Source: Dastarcus helophoroides (Eukaryota; Arthropoda; Insecta; Coleoptera; Bothrideridae). From it: DNA of 64,000 bases. The notes under the pieces were generated by a model. It made no database searches and was not told where the DNA came from. It saw only the letters and a program-made list of their open reading frames with translations. How positions within the stretch are numbered: the stretch's first letter is position 1; every line of letters starts with the position of its first letter. The position numbers and the translations under genes are program-made. Positions 35,801 to 46,837 of the stretch are shown here, piece after piece. The stretch is from positions 29,252,626 to 29,316,625 of the forward strand of contig CM053327.1 of NCBI GenBank assembly GCA_028583605.1. The letters are read 5' to 3'.

Positions 35801-36408
35801 CCAAATTTTAATAGAAATCTAAACAATCTGAGAAGAATATTTTCAGGAAATCTTGAAAAAAAGATTTCTTGAAAAATTTCAAAAATAAGACAAAATTGAA
35901 ATAAAATAAAAATTTTGAAATCATTATTTTTAAAAGTTGCATTTTTTTACGTGAATTCGACTTGTTCTAGAAATTACAACTCTTTTTACAAAAAAATTCT
36001 TTTTGAAAATTCTGTGTCTTTTACATTTCCACTTTTTCGAAATTTCGACATTTCTTAAAGTTCTCCAAAAGGTTTTTTCTCAAGACTGGGCTTTTTTCAA
36101 AATTTTGACTTTAATTTGAAAATGCGATGTCCCCAATTCTGTTGTTTTTAAGTAGAAATACGCATTACGAAGCCAGGTTTTCTTTTTTACCCATGAGATT
36201 TTTAGAATGATTGTTGTTGCCCCCCCCCCCCTTAAAGAAAATCTTGCCGACGCTCATGTCCAAGATATTTCATGAATCGTAAAAATGTATGTTCTTTTTT
36301 TTCATCAAATTGTTTGACATTTTCTTTTCTAAAATGTTTACGTAAAACAGTAGAGCAGAAAAATGCAAACAGAAAAATGTTAGGCGGGCCACGTCTTGCT
36401 CATCCCTG
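32881..36408. mobile_element. hAT-like non-autonomous element, copy 1 (3528 bp)
   Basis: Starts CAAGGATAAGCAACC and ends TTGCTCATCCCTG (consensus CAGGGATGAGCAA). Flanked by ATGTATAT and ATGTACAT, an 8-bp duplication with one change, as in hAT elements. Subterminal GCGGGCCG/GGCGGGCCACG boxes resemble hAT ends. The interior is low-complexity T/A sequence with no transposase. A segment of about 1030 bp is tandemly duplicated (anchor ACTAAGATTAAATGC at 33611 and 34641). It has a homologue at 39664. Confidence 0.88.
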
Positions 36409-36421
36409 ATGTACATAATAT

Positions 36422-37373
36422 TGTAACGCCATGTAAGTATATGGAATAGAATTTAGAATACAATTGTAGAATTTAGTACATAAGAAAAGTTTCTAGAATG
36501 ATCTGATAAGGGGAAAGCGACCGCGATAACGAAGCAAACGGCAGATAAGCGTTCGCGAAATTTCGGCAAACGTTAAGCCTTATCTGCCGGATTGTTCTGG
36601 AACCTGGATGCCAAAACTATTTAAGGCGGTCAGCTTTCTCTCAAGTAAGTCAGTTAGAGTCAGTGTAATTAGTAAGTTAGTAGAAGTCAATAATAAGTGA
36701 GTTAATTGTTCAATTGTGGTGATCCAAGTTTAGTTTAGTAATAAAGTGGGTATTATTTTCAATTCTTTTGTGAATCAATTCGAACCGATAAAGCCCGTAA
36801 CCGCGACCGCGATAACGAAGCAAACGGCAGATAAGCGTTCCCGAAATTTCGGCAAACGTTAAGCCTTATCTGCCGGATTGTTCTAGAACCTGGATGCCAA
36901 AACTATATAAGGCGGTCAGCTTTCTCTCGAGTAAGTCAGTTAGAGTCAGTGTAATTAGTGAGTTAGTAGAAGTCAATAATAAGTGAGTTAATGGTTCAAT
37001 TGTAGTGATCCAAGTTTAGTTTAGTAATAAAGTGGATATTATTTTCAATTCATTTGTGAATCAATTCGAACCTATAAAGCCCGTAACCGCGACCGCGATA
37101 ACGAAGCAAACGGCAGATAAGCGTTCCCGAAATTTCGGCAAACGTTAAGCCTTATCTGCCGGATTGTTCTAGAATCTGGATGCCAAAACTATATAAGGCG
37201 GTCAGCTTTCTCTCGAGTAAGTCAGTTAGAGTCAGTGTAATTAGTGAGTTAGTAGAAGTCAATAATACGTGAGTTAATTGTTCAATTGTAGTGATCCAAG
37301 TTTAGTTTAGTAATAAAGTGGGTATTATTTTCAATTCATTTGTGGATCAATTCGAACCGATACAGCCCGTAAC
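36422..37373 (+). mobile_element. LTR-like sequence with a triplicated core module
   Basis: Starts TGTAACGCC and ends GCCCGTAAC, flanked by AATAT on both sides (36417-36421 and 37374-37378). After about 97 bp of unique 5' sequence, a module of about 286 bp repeats three times (starts 36519, 36804, 37091). Each module contains GCAAACGGCAGATAAGCGTT, a TATA-type box (ACTATATAAGGCGGTC; ACTATTTAAGG in the first), a Ser-like run of GTCAGTTAGAGTCAGTG and AATAAAGTGG, a polyadenylation-type signal. This layout fits an LTR promoter with R region. No internal retrotransposon genes are visible. Confidence 0.8.
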
Positions 37374-37378
37374 AATAT

Positions 37379-38595
37379 ATTACATTTTGGTCAAAACCTA
37401 TAGAAAGGTTTGGCTTCCATAAATCCAAAACATTGTTCGCCTACATATTAAATGTTCAAAATCGTAAGTTTGACATTGAATATTTTCGGCCCCGACACAA
37501 GTCTTTTAATTTTGCAGGTGTCACTATGTGACTATGACTGAAATTTAAGGAAAATATATAGAAAAACAATTGGCCGGTGAAGTACATTAAATCCTCATTC
37601 GCGTTACAGTTATTTTCACTGAAATTCCTTCTAAGAAGCTCGTTGACCTGGGTCCTCTTAACATCGAAACCATTAGTCGACTATTAATCATAAAGAAAAA
37701 AGTTTATTTTTTATTTCAACTCTGCAAAGAAATGCGAATTGATCCAGATCAAACAAGTTGTGTGCTCCATTAATCCTCACCCACACGCCCGAAGAAATCT
37801 GTTACCTCTTTACACTGACAACTAAATAAAAGGATCCTAAAAAATCTTAAATCATGATTTACGTAGTCGGTTGCTGGTATTTATTTAACAATAAAAAACC
37901 GCATTCAGCTTTCAATCCAATCTGATATTATGATTGATATTTATTTGCAGGATTAGCTATTACCTTTAAAAACAATTTACCGCACTACTTTTGTCTATTA
38001 ATTTTCTGAATAATTAGCGTTTAATATAAGTAATATAAGTAAATGCCACTTATGATTGTTTTATTTTTCTATTATTACAGTCAAGGCAATTAAAAATAGA
38101 GCTGCCACACATTTTTAAAACAATATGAGAGCCTGTTCGATCTAAATAATTTACTATATCATTATTGACAATCCGGTCTGATATATTGCCCCGAGCGAAC
38201 ATTTTTAATTATCGTATTTTATAAGAGGCCCTTAGGGTATGATATGTTAATTATTGTATATTGGTGCAATGGTTCTGTTATTACTGCAAAACTATTTTCT
38301 TTAAACTTTAGTAGAATGCAATCAAATAAGTCGGAAACTAGTATTTATTTTTGAAGTGAAAACTTCTTTAGGCGCGTTGAACGATTTTTGGATAGAGGGT
38401 AAAATTGTGGTTTCGCGTGACCATCACGCACCCACATCATGCGTTACCAACATGCTCTTATGTTAAAAGTATAGTCTACTGTTAACATTAAAGCATATTA
38501 AGGTCTATTATATTATCAATAAATATTAGATTCGTTTTCACCCGATACAAGCATCCAAACCACAAATATAACAAGGTAGGTCAGTTAAATAGAAT
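37379..38595. other. No recognised feature
   Basis: About 1.2 kb of A/T-rich sequence between two LTR-like copies, with no retroviral-type coding region. Confidence 0.4.
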
Positions 38596-38600
38596 TTATT

Positions 38601-38961
38601 GTTACGGGCTTATCGGTCCGAAATGATTATTAATACTTGCTGAATAATACCCACTTTATTTCTAAACTTAACTCGGAACACCACAACTGAATAATTAACT
38701 CACTTATTGACTTCTAACCACTAAGTCACTAATTAACTACAGTGACTAACTGACTCTAACTCACTCGAGGGAAAGGCGACCGCCTTATATAGTTTTGGCC
38801 CCCAGGTTCTAGAAAAATCCAGCAGATAAGGCTTATCGTTTGCCGAAATTTCTGGAACGCTTATCTGCCGCTTGCTTCGTTATCGCGGCCGCTTTTCTCT
38901 TATCAGATCATTCTAGAAAATTTTCTTACGTACTAAATTCTATAATTTACATTTCGTTACA
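38601..38961 (-). mobile_element. Solo LTR, same family
   Basis: Minus strand begins TGTAACGAAATG and ends GCCCGTAAC. TTATT flanks both sides (38596-38600 and 38962-38966), a perfect 5-bp duplication. It contains ACTATATAAGGCGGTCGCC and AATAAAGTGGGTATTATT once each. It shows the single-copy form of the module triplicated at 36422. Confidence 0.88.
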
Positions 38962-38966
38962 TTATT

Positions 38967-39655
38967 TTCAAGTATTTCCAATTCGTTATAAGCGGACATG
39001 ACTGTATTTATACGCGGGCGAAGTCGCGCCTAACAGCTGGTATTTAAATAAATAGGGAAAGGAAAAAGAAAACTTGAAGAAGCGACGAATGTTAGTATAA
39101 TATATTGAGATATCAGATCGAAATGTGCCTTAAAAACACCATAATTAGTTTTTTGTCGGTTTAAACCTGTAAATAAGTATGCATAAATGATAAACTCTTT
39201 CAACAGGATTTCTGTTGTTTTTTTTATCGTTAAAGATAGTGGCGTAAGTAAGGTAGCCGTAACACCTAATTCAAACCTGACTTTATCATGGATCGTTTGC
39301 AAAAAGATTAATGATCGCCGTACCAAATATGCAATAAAAATGCAAGTGGCGCCAAACTCGGCGACGAGTTCATCTACATATGGAGAGGACAGTCGAAGTC
39401 GACATTGAACGGCCTTGCTCAAAGGAATAACGCGTTGAATGCAAAATATTCTGAATGTTTTGATGGGAGTTAAAATTCGAAAGCTTCCTTTATATGCCGA
39501 AGGTAGAAACATTTTCACTTATCTTACATAAGGAATAATATAATAATGTATATAATACATTTGATTGCCTTTTTAAAAGAAAGTCACATCAATTTTTCTT
39601 GGTGTGCTATATGCGTTTAACGGATGTTAGCAATCCTGTTGTCTATCATTATTTT
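38967..39655. other. Unassigned; 162-codon minus-strand frame at 39030-39518
   Basis: The minus strand is open for 162 codons (begins MKMFLPSAYKGSFRILTPIK). I recognise no domain, codon bias is not convincing, and the plus strand is also open in part. It could be chance or an undetected relic. Confidence 0.3.
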
Positions 39656-39663
39656 ATTTACAG

Positions 39664-42600
39664 CAGGGATGAGCAACCTTTTTTTACAGCTGGCCAATTA
39701 CAAGGCTAAAAATTCTGTGCGGGCCCCATGTGAGAAAAATATGAATGCTGGGGCGCTTGCCCCCTATGGTTCATGCTGCAAACTGAAAATTTGTATGTGG
39801 ACTTTCCAATTCTTCAGAATTTATCCTTTCCTTGAAATATTTTTTCGAAATTTCTACCTTTTTCTCAAATTTTGTATATTTTATAAATTTGACCTTTACT
39901 TTTAAAATTTTGCATTTATTTATAAAACTTGCCTTCTTTTATCAAACATGACTGTCAAAATTTTGAATTTAAAAGTTCCTTGTTTTTTCTGAAATTTCGT
40001 CATTTCTCGAAATTCGACTTTTCCTGAAAATTTCGCTCTTTTTTGATGATTCTGAAAATTCCAGCTAGTTTATTAAAATTCGCCTTTTTTCCGAAATCTG
40101 GTCGATTTTTTGACAAATAGATATATTTTTTAGAAAGTTAAAATTTTTTTTGAAAGGACGAAAATGTCTTTCTAAATTTCAACCCTATTTTAATTCAAAT
40201 TTCTGGTAGTTTCAATTTGTTTGTCAAAATTTCGATGTGTTATCACAATATTTGACATTTTCTGACGCTTGTTGAGGCAAGGTAGAGAGCCTGTCTTCCT
40301 TTGACTCGTCCAGAGAGTCCAAAAAAAATAAATATTCGATTTTTTTCTTAAAATTTACTCTTTTTCTGAATTTCGAAGTTTCACTAACAAGGAAAGGTCG
40401 CGAAGTGTCCGGCGCCGATTTTGCTAATTTTTGGATATGTTTTAAAATACCAAAATATAAGAAAATGTATTTTTTTTATCGAGTGATAAACGATTTTAAG
40501 GGTAGTTTTACCCTTTCAAAGTTGGGGCAAAAAATGCAGATTTTGCTGTTTCTCGAATACCAAAATTGATATTCGAATCATTTCTTTCTCCAAAAGATTT
40601 GTTCTGATGAGAAATAAAAGCAAAAAATGTTTTCTAAATTTTCCCACTTCCCTCATGGGGGCAACCTACCCCATAAAGAAGTTTTTTAATCATAAAAACG
40701 TTAATTACGGCAGCAAAATTTTGAAAAAAATATATGCTATTTTATACACCAAAACTAATTTTACCTGTTTTTGGATTTTGTCGAAAAAATTTTTTTTGGG
40801 GGTAAACGCCACTTACACGAATACGTATGTATATGATAGGATGTATTTTAATGATTTTTGATTTATTTTTTTCTGAAACGAAGTATATCGACGAGAAACT
40901 AAAAAAATAGTTTTTTAAGATTTTTTCGATAACCCCCCTATCCCCACCCTCTACCCTTCCCTTATAGGAGGGTGAGCTACCTTCTTAAAAAACCCGAAAA
41001 TTCGAGATTATTATGATCCCTCCACTATCTATATACACCGAAAGTAAAGCATACCAACATTTTGTAACCCCTTCCCCTGATAGGGGTAAATTACCCCTTA
41101 TGGTATGAGAAAAACAGCAAAATCTGCATTTTTTGCCCCAACTTTGAGGGGGTTAAACTACCCTTAAAACCAATTATCAGCCGATAAAAAAAAATACGTG
41201 TCTCCAAGATTTTGGTCCTCTAAAACATACATATACAAAAATTAGCAAAATTAGCGCCGGACACTTCGCGACCTTTCCTTGTAAGATTAAATGCTTTTTC
41301 TCAAAATTTAGATCTTTTTTGCAAAATTTCTCTTACAATTTCGCCTTTTTCTCAGGGTTTTAACTATTTCTTTTTGACTTTATTTTAATTTGGCTTTCTT
41401 TGGACAATTTTTTGTCCATTTCAAAGTTTTTTCCAATTCTGATATTTTTCTGAACATTTACAAAAAATTTGATCCTTTAGATTCTAATTCTTTTAGAAAT
41501 TCTGACTGCTTTCCTAAAGTTTGCCTTTTTCAGGAAATCTTGATTTTTATCTCAGTGCCCGATATTGAATAACTTTTTTCTTTTTTTTGATAAATTCGTC
41601 TTTTTATTTTCAAAATTTAGATTTTTTCTAAAAGAATCTTTTACCTAAAATTCGCCTGTTCTTTAAAATTTGTCTTTTTCAAAATTTTGATTTTGTTTTC
41701 AGAATCCTATTTTTTGGACCTTTTTAAAAATGGTATATTTATTTCAAAATTTTGTCATTTTCTTGAATATTTGTCTTTTTCAATAAACTACGACTTTTAG
41801 ATCAAATGGTTTTATGGTTCTGAAAATATTCACTTTTCTGTTGTTGCGAAAAATATTTTTGGGGATTTCGAGAAAAAGATTTCGTGTAAATTCAATATCT
41901 TTACTGAATTTTTAATTTTGAGAACAATGTTTTTGAATCTTGCGATTTTTCTTTCTCAGAGTTACACTTTTTTTGAAAATTACGTCTTTTCACAAAATTA
42001 GATTTTTGAAAATTTTGATTTTTTTTTAATTTTGCACATTTCTCGAGTTTTTGAGAAAGGTTAGGTTTTTACTTTCATTATGATTAATTGAAAACTTCAA
42101 CTTTTTAAATTTTCCTTTTAAAATTGGACCTTATTTTGGAAATTTGGAATGTTTCCTAGGAAGTTTAATATTTTTTTGTAATTTGTAACGTAATTTTTAA
42201 AAATCCTGAATTTTTTTCGAAGTATTTGTTTTTTCTATTTTTTTGAAATTTTATTCCCGATCATTGCACCTTGTCCAAAATTCATATTATTCTTCAAATT
42301 TTGACTTTAAATTCAAAATTTAATTGTATCTGTTTCTGGACATTTCATTTCAAATGGAATTTTTTCCAAAGATTTAGACTTTTTGACAAAATTCGTTTAT
42401 TTTTTTTTTTTTTAATTGGATCGAAATTTTAATAGAAATCTAAACAATCTGAAAAGAATATTTTTAGGAAAGCTTGAAAAAAGATTTCTTGAAAAATTTC
42501 AAAAATATGACAAAACTGAAATGAAATAAAAATTCTGAAATCATTATTTTTAAAAGTGGCATTTATTACCTGAATTCGACTTGTTCTGGAAATTACAACT

Positions 42601-43023
42601 CTTTTTGGAAATCTCGTCTCTTTTACGTTTCCACCTATTTGAAACTTCGACATTTCTTAAAGTTCTCCAAAAGGTTTTTTCTCAAGATTGAGCTTTTTTC
42701 AAAATTTTAACTTTAATTTGAAAATGCGTTGTCCCCAATTCTGTAGTTTTCAAGTAAAAATACACATTACTAAGCCAGAAGGTTTTCTTTTTTACCCATG
42801 AGTTTTTTAGAATGATTGTTGTTGCCTCCCCCCGCCTTAAAGAAAATCTTGCCTACGCCCATGTCCAAGATATTTCATGGATCGTGGAAATTTATGTTAT
42901 TTTTTTTCATCAAATTGTTTGACATTTTCTTTTCCAAAATTTTTACGTAAAACAATAGGTCTTAGGCGGGCCGCAGAAAAATTTTAGGCGTGCCGCTGTG
43001 GCCAGCGGGCCACGTCTGCCCTG
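39664..43023. mobile_element. hAT-like non-autonomous element, copy 2 (3360 bp)
   Basis: Starts CAGGGATGAGCAACC; the right end reads inward CAGGGCAGACGTGGCCCGC. ATTTACAG flanks both sides exactly (39656-39663 and 43024-43031), an 8-bp hAT-type duplication. The interior matches copy 1 without its 1030-bp duplication, and is interrupted by an 894-bp element at 40388-41281. No transposase is encoded. Confidence 0.92.
40388..41281. mobile_element. TAA-flanked MITE (894 bp) with about 170-bp inverted repeats
   Basis: Ends are CAAGGAAAGGTCGCGAAGTG followed by TCCGGCG, identical inverted over the first 27 bp and similar for about 170 bp (shared CAAAGTTGGGGCAAAAAATG). TAA flanks it (40385-40387 and 41282-41284). 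The related hAT copy has the empty site CACTAAGATTAAATG. No protein-coding capacity. The 3-bp TAA target, CA terminus and long TIR resemble the 12963-15566 transposon, though the sequences are not clearly homologous. Confidence 0.9.
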
Positions 43024-43090
43024 ATTTACAGCTGTTCTGAAAAGCTGACTTGTTGTCTGTGCAAACCATTGTCTAAGGTTTCTAAGTCAG

Positions 43091-43196
43091 GATTCAAATA
43101 CAAATATTGTCCCCTGAAACCTAGAAAGAATCAAAAACACAACAAAGATTGCTCTAACGCGTTTCGATAGCCAAAATATCATCTTCAGAGAGATAC
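43091..43196 (-). mobile_element. Family C hammerhead repeat, single arm
   Basis: Minus-strand copy containing the hammerhead, AATCTTTGTTGTGTTTTTGA-like sequence and GGTTTCAGGGGACAATATTT. It adjoins the LINE C-terminal remnant that starts at 43196. No duplication could be defined. Confidence 0.75.
43152..43192 (-). ncRNA. Hammerhead ribozyme motif, type C copy 2
   Basis: Minus strand: CTCT, CTGAAGA, stem II, GAAACGCGTT, AGAG. Stem I and core are intact. Stem II keeps only four pairs (GATA/TATC). Confidence 0.6.
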
Positions 43197-43778
43197 TGAT
43201 ACTGTTTAATCAAATGCAACAGGTCATATACCTCCGGATGTCTCATGACATGGCCAAAATAAGACAGCTTTCGAATCTTTACTGTTTACAATTTCTCTGT
43301 CCAGTAGAGGACCTCTACTTTAGTGACATGGTCCATCCAGCTTATTAGCATGCGTCTGTATGACCACATTTCAAATGGTAAATTAAGGTATCCTCTGTTA
43401 GGGTCCATGATTCCACTCCATATAAGAGAGCAGAAAAGACATAACACCTGACCATTCTCAAGATCAATGTTTAGTTCATGTCCATATAGAATCTTTTCAT
43501 CCTTACAAAGGCAGCCCTAGCTTGCTCAATTTTTGGTATTATTTCCATTGCGTTGTCCCAATTTTTGTTCAGAATCTGTCTCAAATACCAGGCAACCAAT
43601 AAATTTCGTGCGATTTTTCTTTATTGGCTAATTTTATAAATTATCTTCAGTAAACAGGATGTAGTGGTGGGGTAATTTTGAATATAGGTTAAAACTTATG
43701 TCGAGGAGTATCATTCAGTGTATTTAATAAGTTAGACTACTTTGTATTAAAGTGCAAAATCTTTACTAGAGTATAGCC

Positions 43779-44757
43779 GTGTCAAATGCAATAATTGGTA
43801 CCAAGGCTACAGAAGCTTGTTGTAAGATATGCGCTGCTTTTGGGGAAGGTACTGTAGCTGAACGGATGGGTCAGAAATGGTTTAAGAAATTTGCCTCTGG
43901 AGATGAAAATCTGGAAGATGAAGCTCGCTTCGGAAGACCATCAACGATCAACAACGACGATATCAAACTGGCGATCGAGCAGAATTCAAGTCAGACATGT
44001 CAAGCTCTTGCCTTAAGATTTAATGTGAGTGATGACACTATTCACATATATTTGCACTAGCTTGGGAAACGATGGAAATTAAGTAAATGGGTTCCACATG
44101 AATTGAGTGAAACGAACAAGTTAAAGTGCTCAACAATCTGTTCATCGTTGCTTTCCTTTCCACAACATAATGTCGTTTTTTGACCAAATGTTGACGTGGA
44201 ATGAAAAATGGATTATGTACTGCAACATTAAGTCATATCATTGGCTATCCAGTAAAGATCCTTTGACCGCTAAACCAAACATTCACCAACAAAAGCTTCT
44301 GTTATGTGTATGGCGGACTACAGCAGGTATAGTTCACTATGAGCTTCTGCCAAGTGGACAAACCATTACTGCCGAAATCTACTTAGCACAGCTTAACAGA
44401 GTTGCGGTCGCTCTAAGTCAAAAACAGCCTGCTTTGGCGAACAGAAAAAGTGTTGTCTTCCATCAAGTCAACGCAAGGCCACACACAGCAAGAATCACGC
44501 AGGAAACTATAGCGCGACTACAATGGGAAGATCTACTTCACCCTTCGTACTCACCAGACCTTGCCCCAAGTGACGACCACCTGGCCTTGGACAACCAAAT
44601 GCGGAATCGGCGATTTGAAAATAGAGAGGTTTTGGAAAATGAGATGATACATTTCTTCAATTCCCAAAAGCAAGATTTTTACAAAAATGGGATATATGAT
44701 CTTGTGTCTAGATGGGAAAGGGTAATACTTGCAGAGGGTGGTTATTTTTTAAAATAA
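43779..44757 (+). pseudogene. mariner transposase, two frames, catalytic D-to-V
   Basis: First frame (43779-44060) carries the DNA-binding part: KICAAFGEGTVAERMGQKWF, FASGDENLEDEARFGRPSTI and an HTH ending IHIYLH with a stop. Then WVPHELSETNK, and the second frame (44170-44757) begins with a degraded first-Asp block, NEKWIMY where (G)DEKW is expected. It continues NIHQQKLLLCVWRTTAGIVH, FHQVNARPHTARI (second catalytic Asp replaced by Val) and HPSYSPDLAPSDDH. The C-terminus reads NGIYDLVSRWERVILAEGGY. Two of the three catalytic positions are damaged. Confidence 0.88.
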
Positions 44758-44762
44758 TTCTA

Positions 44763-45022
44763 TTTTTTTTGGTGGAAGGGACTGGTCCTTGGTTATCTTC
44801 AAAAATTAAAATAGAGAACTTGTCCCCTGTAACCAAGAAAGATTAAAAAACACAACAAACGTTGCTTTTACGCGTTTCAAAAGCCAAACTGTCATCTTCA
44901 GAGAGATACTTATTTTAAGATTAGGTGTTAGTATCTCTTTGAAGATGACGTGTTAAAGCAACGTTTGTTGTGTTTTTTAATCTTTTGGTTTCAGGGGACA
45001 AATTCTGTATTTCAATTTTTAG
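44763..45022. mobile_element. Family C hammerhead foldback with 10-bp duplication
   Basis: Two family C arms in inverted orientation, 260 bp in all. AATAATTCTA flanks both sides (44753-44762 and 45023-45032). The left arm carries a minus-strand hammerhead (44865-44905). In the right arm the ribozyme has lost stem II and GAAA (CTTTGAAGATGACGTGTTAA). It is inserted just behind the stop codon of the mariner transposase. The long variable duplication excludes a mariner, hAT or LTR mechanism. Confidence 0.85.
44865..44905 (-). ncRNA. Hammerhead ribozyme motif, type C copy 3, decayed
   Basis: Minus strand: CTCT, CTGAAGA, degraded stem II, GAAACGCGTA, AAAG. Core and palindrome are retained; stem I has one mismatch. 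Confidence 0.5.
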
Positions 45023-45669
45023 AATAATTCTAAGTTTAACCCATTTTTTGTGTTACTATTTCTTAACCTTCAAAACCGCACGAACTTTTTTGGTTGCCTG
45101 TACTTTACTTTCTGTACCCTTTCTAATTAATTTGTATCAATCCAGAGTTCCACTCGTAGTTTCGTTTGCTTACTCACGACTATGAGTTTGGTTTTAGTGC
45201 TAAGCCTAAGCCATACTGGCCACATGAACTGACTACTTGAATAAGAGGCTTTGAAGTTCCTCAACACTATGTGCAAGAAGAACAGAGTTGTCTGCATATC
45301 TAAGATTGTTCAATGTTATGCCGTTTATTCTCACTGCCTCTCTGGTATCCCCTATGACCTCTTGCAATATTTTCTCCGATTATAGGTTAAACAGAAGCGG
45401 GGACAGAATGGAACCTTGCCTAACTCCTCTTCTGATTGAAATACATTGAGTTAAACTGTTTTCTGCTCTAAGATTTGCTTTTTGTGGCCAATAAAGGTTA
45501 GCGATGAAAGGTAGGCCTTTATCATCTATGCTGTTTCTTTCACGATTTCTATTATTTATAATATTATATATAATATTCCTATTATTACTGTTAATTTCTC
45601 AATAACAGATTAGAAGTTAGCAAATTATAGTTAATTATCCCATGAATTTTCAACAGTAAACTTCTCTTT

Positions 45670-45862
45670 TTTGGTGGAACGGACTGATCCTTGGTTATCT
45701 TCAAAAATTGACATACTGTCTCCTGAAAGGGACAAGATTTGTATGAGAGAGAGAAACTCTCTGAAGATGATAGGTTGGCAATCGAAACGCATTAGAGCAA
45801 CCTCTGTTGTGTTTCTTAATCTTTTGCGGTTTCAAGGGACAAGATTTGTATGTCAATTTTAA
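45670..45862. mobile_element. Family C hammerhead element with 13-bp duplication
   Basis: 193-bp insertion flanked by TAAACTTCTCTTT on both sides (45657-45669 and 45863-45875). The left arm is shortened (GGTGGAACGGACTGATCCTT...), followed by the plus-strand hammerhead and the right arm to TTGTATGTCAATTTTAA. Confidence 0.88.
45757..45797 (+). ncRNA. Hammerhead ribozyme motif, type C copy 4
   Basis: CTCT, CTGAAGA, GATAGG-TTG-GCAATC, GAAACGCATT, AGAG. Stem I and core are intact. Stem II is weakened, and the palindrome ACGCGT is ACGCAT here. Confidence 0.55.
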
Positions 45863-45875
45863 TAAACTTCTCTTT

Positions 45876-46603
45876 CATTAGGACTCTTCGGGAGATACGC
45901 AATTGTGCGGTCGATAATTCAAGAAATCGAATATTCTAGTATGTGTGGAATACCAAGTTAAGTCTGCAGTCGCACTCCTTTGTAAATCATGGTTACATCA
46001 ATAAGCGGTTCAGTCACTTTGTTAAATAAAAATGTTAAAAATCACGGTCTTTTCAATTGTCGAATCGGTAACGCGTAACAATACTTTTTCATTGAAAACT
46101 GTACCTTATTCTTCCAAAATGTGAACTTGCTCGGGAAATTATGGATATATCTAAATTTTGTTATCCACTTATTTTGGTTATCGACTTTTACCTTGATACC
46201 TCGATTCAAAATCAGAATCGCAATAACATTTTTTCCTAAGTCATATGTAATCTTCTAATGTCAGTCCACTAGCAGTTATCAGTTGACTAATTTTATTGTG
46301 GTCTTACTAATTTGGTGGAAGGAATTTTCAAAGTATACCTTTTAATTTGTATTAAACTCCACCTGATCATTATCTCCATCAATTAGAAGCCATATTTAAA
46401 ACTTGGCGTTATTCTTTTGAAAACGAGCAAGAATATTTTAATTAAAACAGCACAAACTATTTCCCTGCATTATATTAATAACGTGGTAACTTAGTTTCCA
46501 TAAATGTCAGTTGCTTTAGTTACGTAAGCTCATGATACTTCCTGTATAAATATATAGGGCGGAAAAACACGTGTCAATAATATTACAGTTAATCCGACTG
46601 GTA
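45876..46603. other. No recognised feature
   Basis: A/T-rich spacer without coding or repeat boundary. Confidence 0.4.
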
Positions 46604-46605
46604 TA

Positions 46606-46735
46606 TTGGGTTGGCAAGAAGGTAATTTCGGTTTTGTGGTATGAAAAAAACGCATTTTTTTAATACAAAGAATAGACTTTAATCAATTATATATTTTCCA
46701 TTTTGTTCAATGACCTTTTGCAGCTTCATGATTCC
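46606..46735 (-). mobile_element. mariner 3' end, fragment
   Basis: TIR TTGGGTTGGCAAGAAGGTAA after TA (46604-46605), then the 3' end of the same mariner family as 12568 and 47521 as far as AATGACCTTTTGCAGCTTCAT. The rest is lost. Confidence 0.85.
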
Positions 46736-46837
46736 GCTGTTTTTATTTCGATTCTGCACATGCACACGCATTAATACACAGAGCAACATCATTTCAACTT
46801 TTGTAATGTCTTCTGAAACTTTTAATATTTCCGTTCA

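Larger units (their letters stand above)
43588..45100 (+). mobile_element. mariner transposon inside the LINE, itself split by a foldback
   Basis: Inverted ends CAGGCAACCAATAAATTTCG and, from the right, CAGGCAACCAAAAAAGTTCG, both continuing TGCGRTTTT. TA lies at 43586-43587 and 45101-45102. Net of the 270-bp insertion it is about 1.24 kb. This mariner is from a different group from those at 2076 and 12568. Confidence 0.85.
43196..45550 (-). pseudogene. Non-LTR retrotransposon RT, split by a mariner
   Basis: The minus strand from 45550 reads DDKGLPFIANLYWPQKANLR, RRGVRQGSILSPLLFNL and then LRYADNSVLLAHSVEELQSL, the RT motif with YADN in place of YADD. At 45102/43588 a mariner is inserted. Beyond it the frame gives ILNKNWDNAMEIIPKIEQAR, AAFVRMKRFYMDMN, RCYVFSALLYGVESWTL and SYFGHVMRHPEVYDLLHLI-like text to about 43200. 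It is the same clade as the fragments at 22995 and 27992 and carries stops. The YADN change would also disable the active site. Confidence 0.82.

Noticed and set aside
36220..36232. Run of C as a telomere or G-quadruplex signal
   Set aside because: A single homopolymer near the end of the hAT-like element, with no repeated pattern.
39030..39518. 162-codon minus-strand frame as a host gene
   Set aside because: No recognisable domain or start context; both strands are partly open. Kept only as unassigned sequence.
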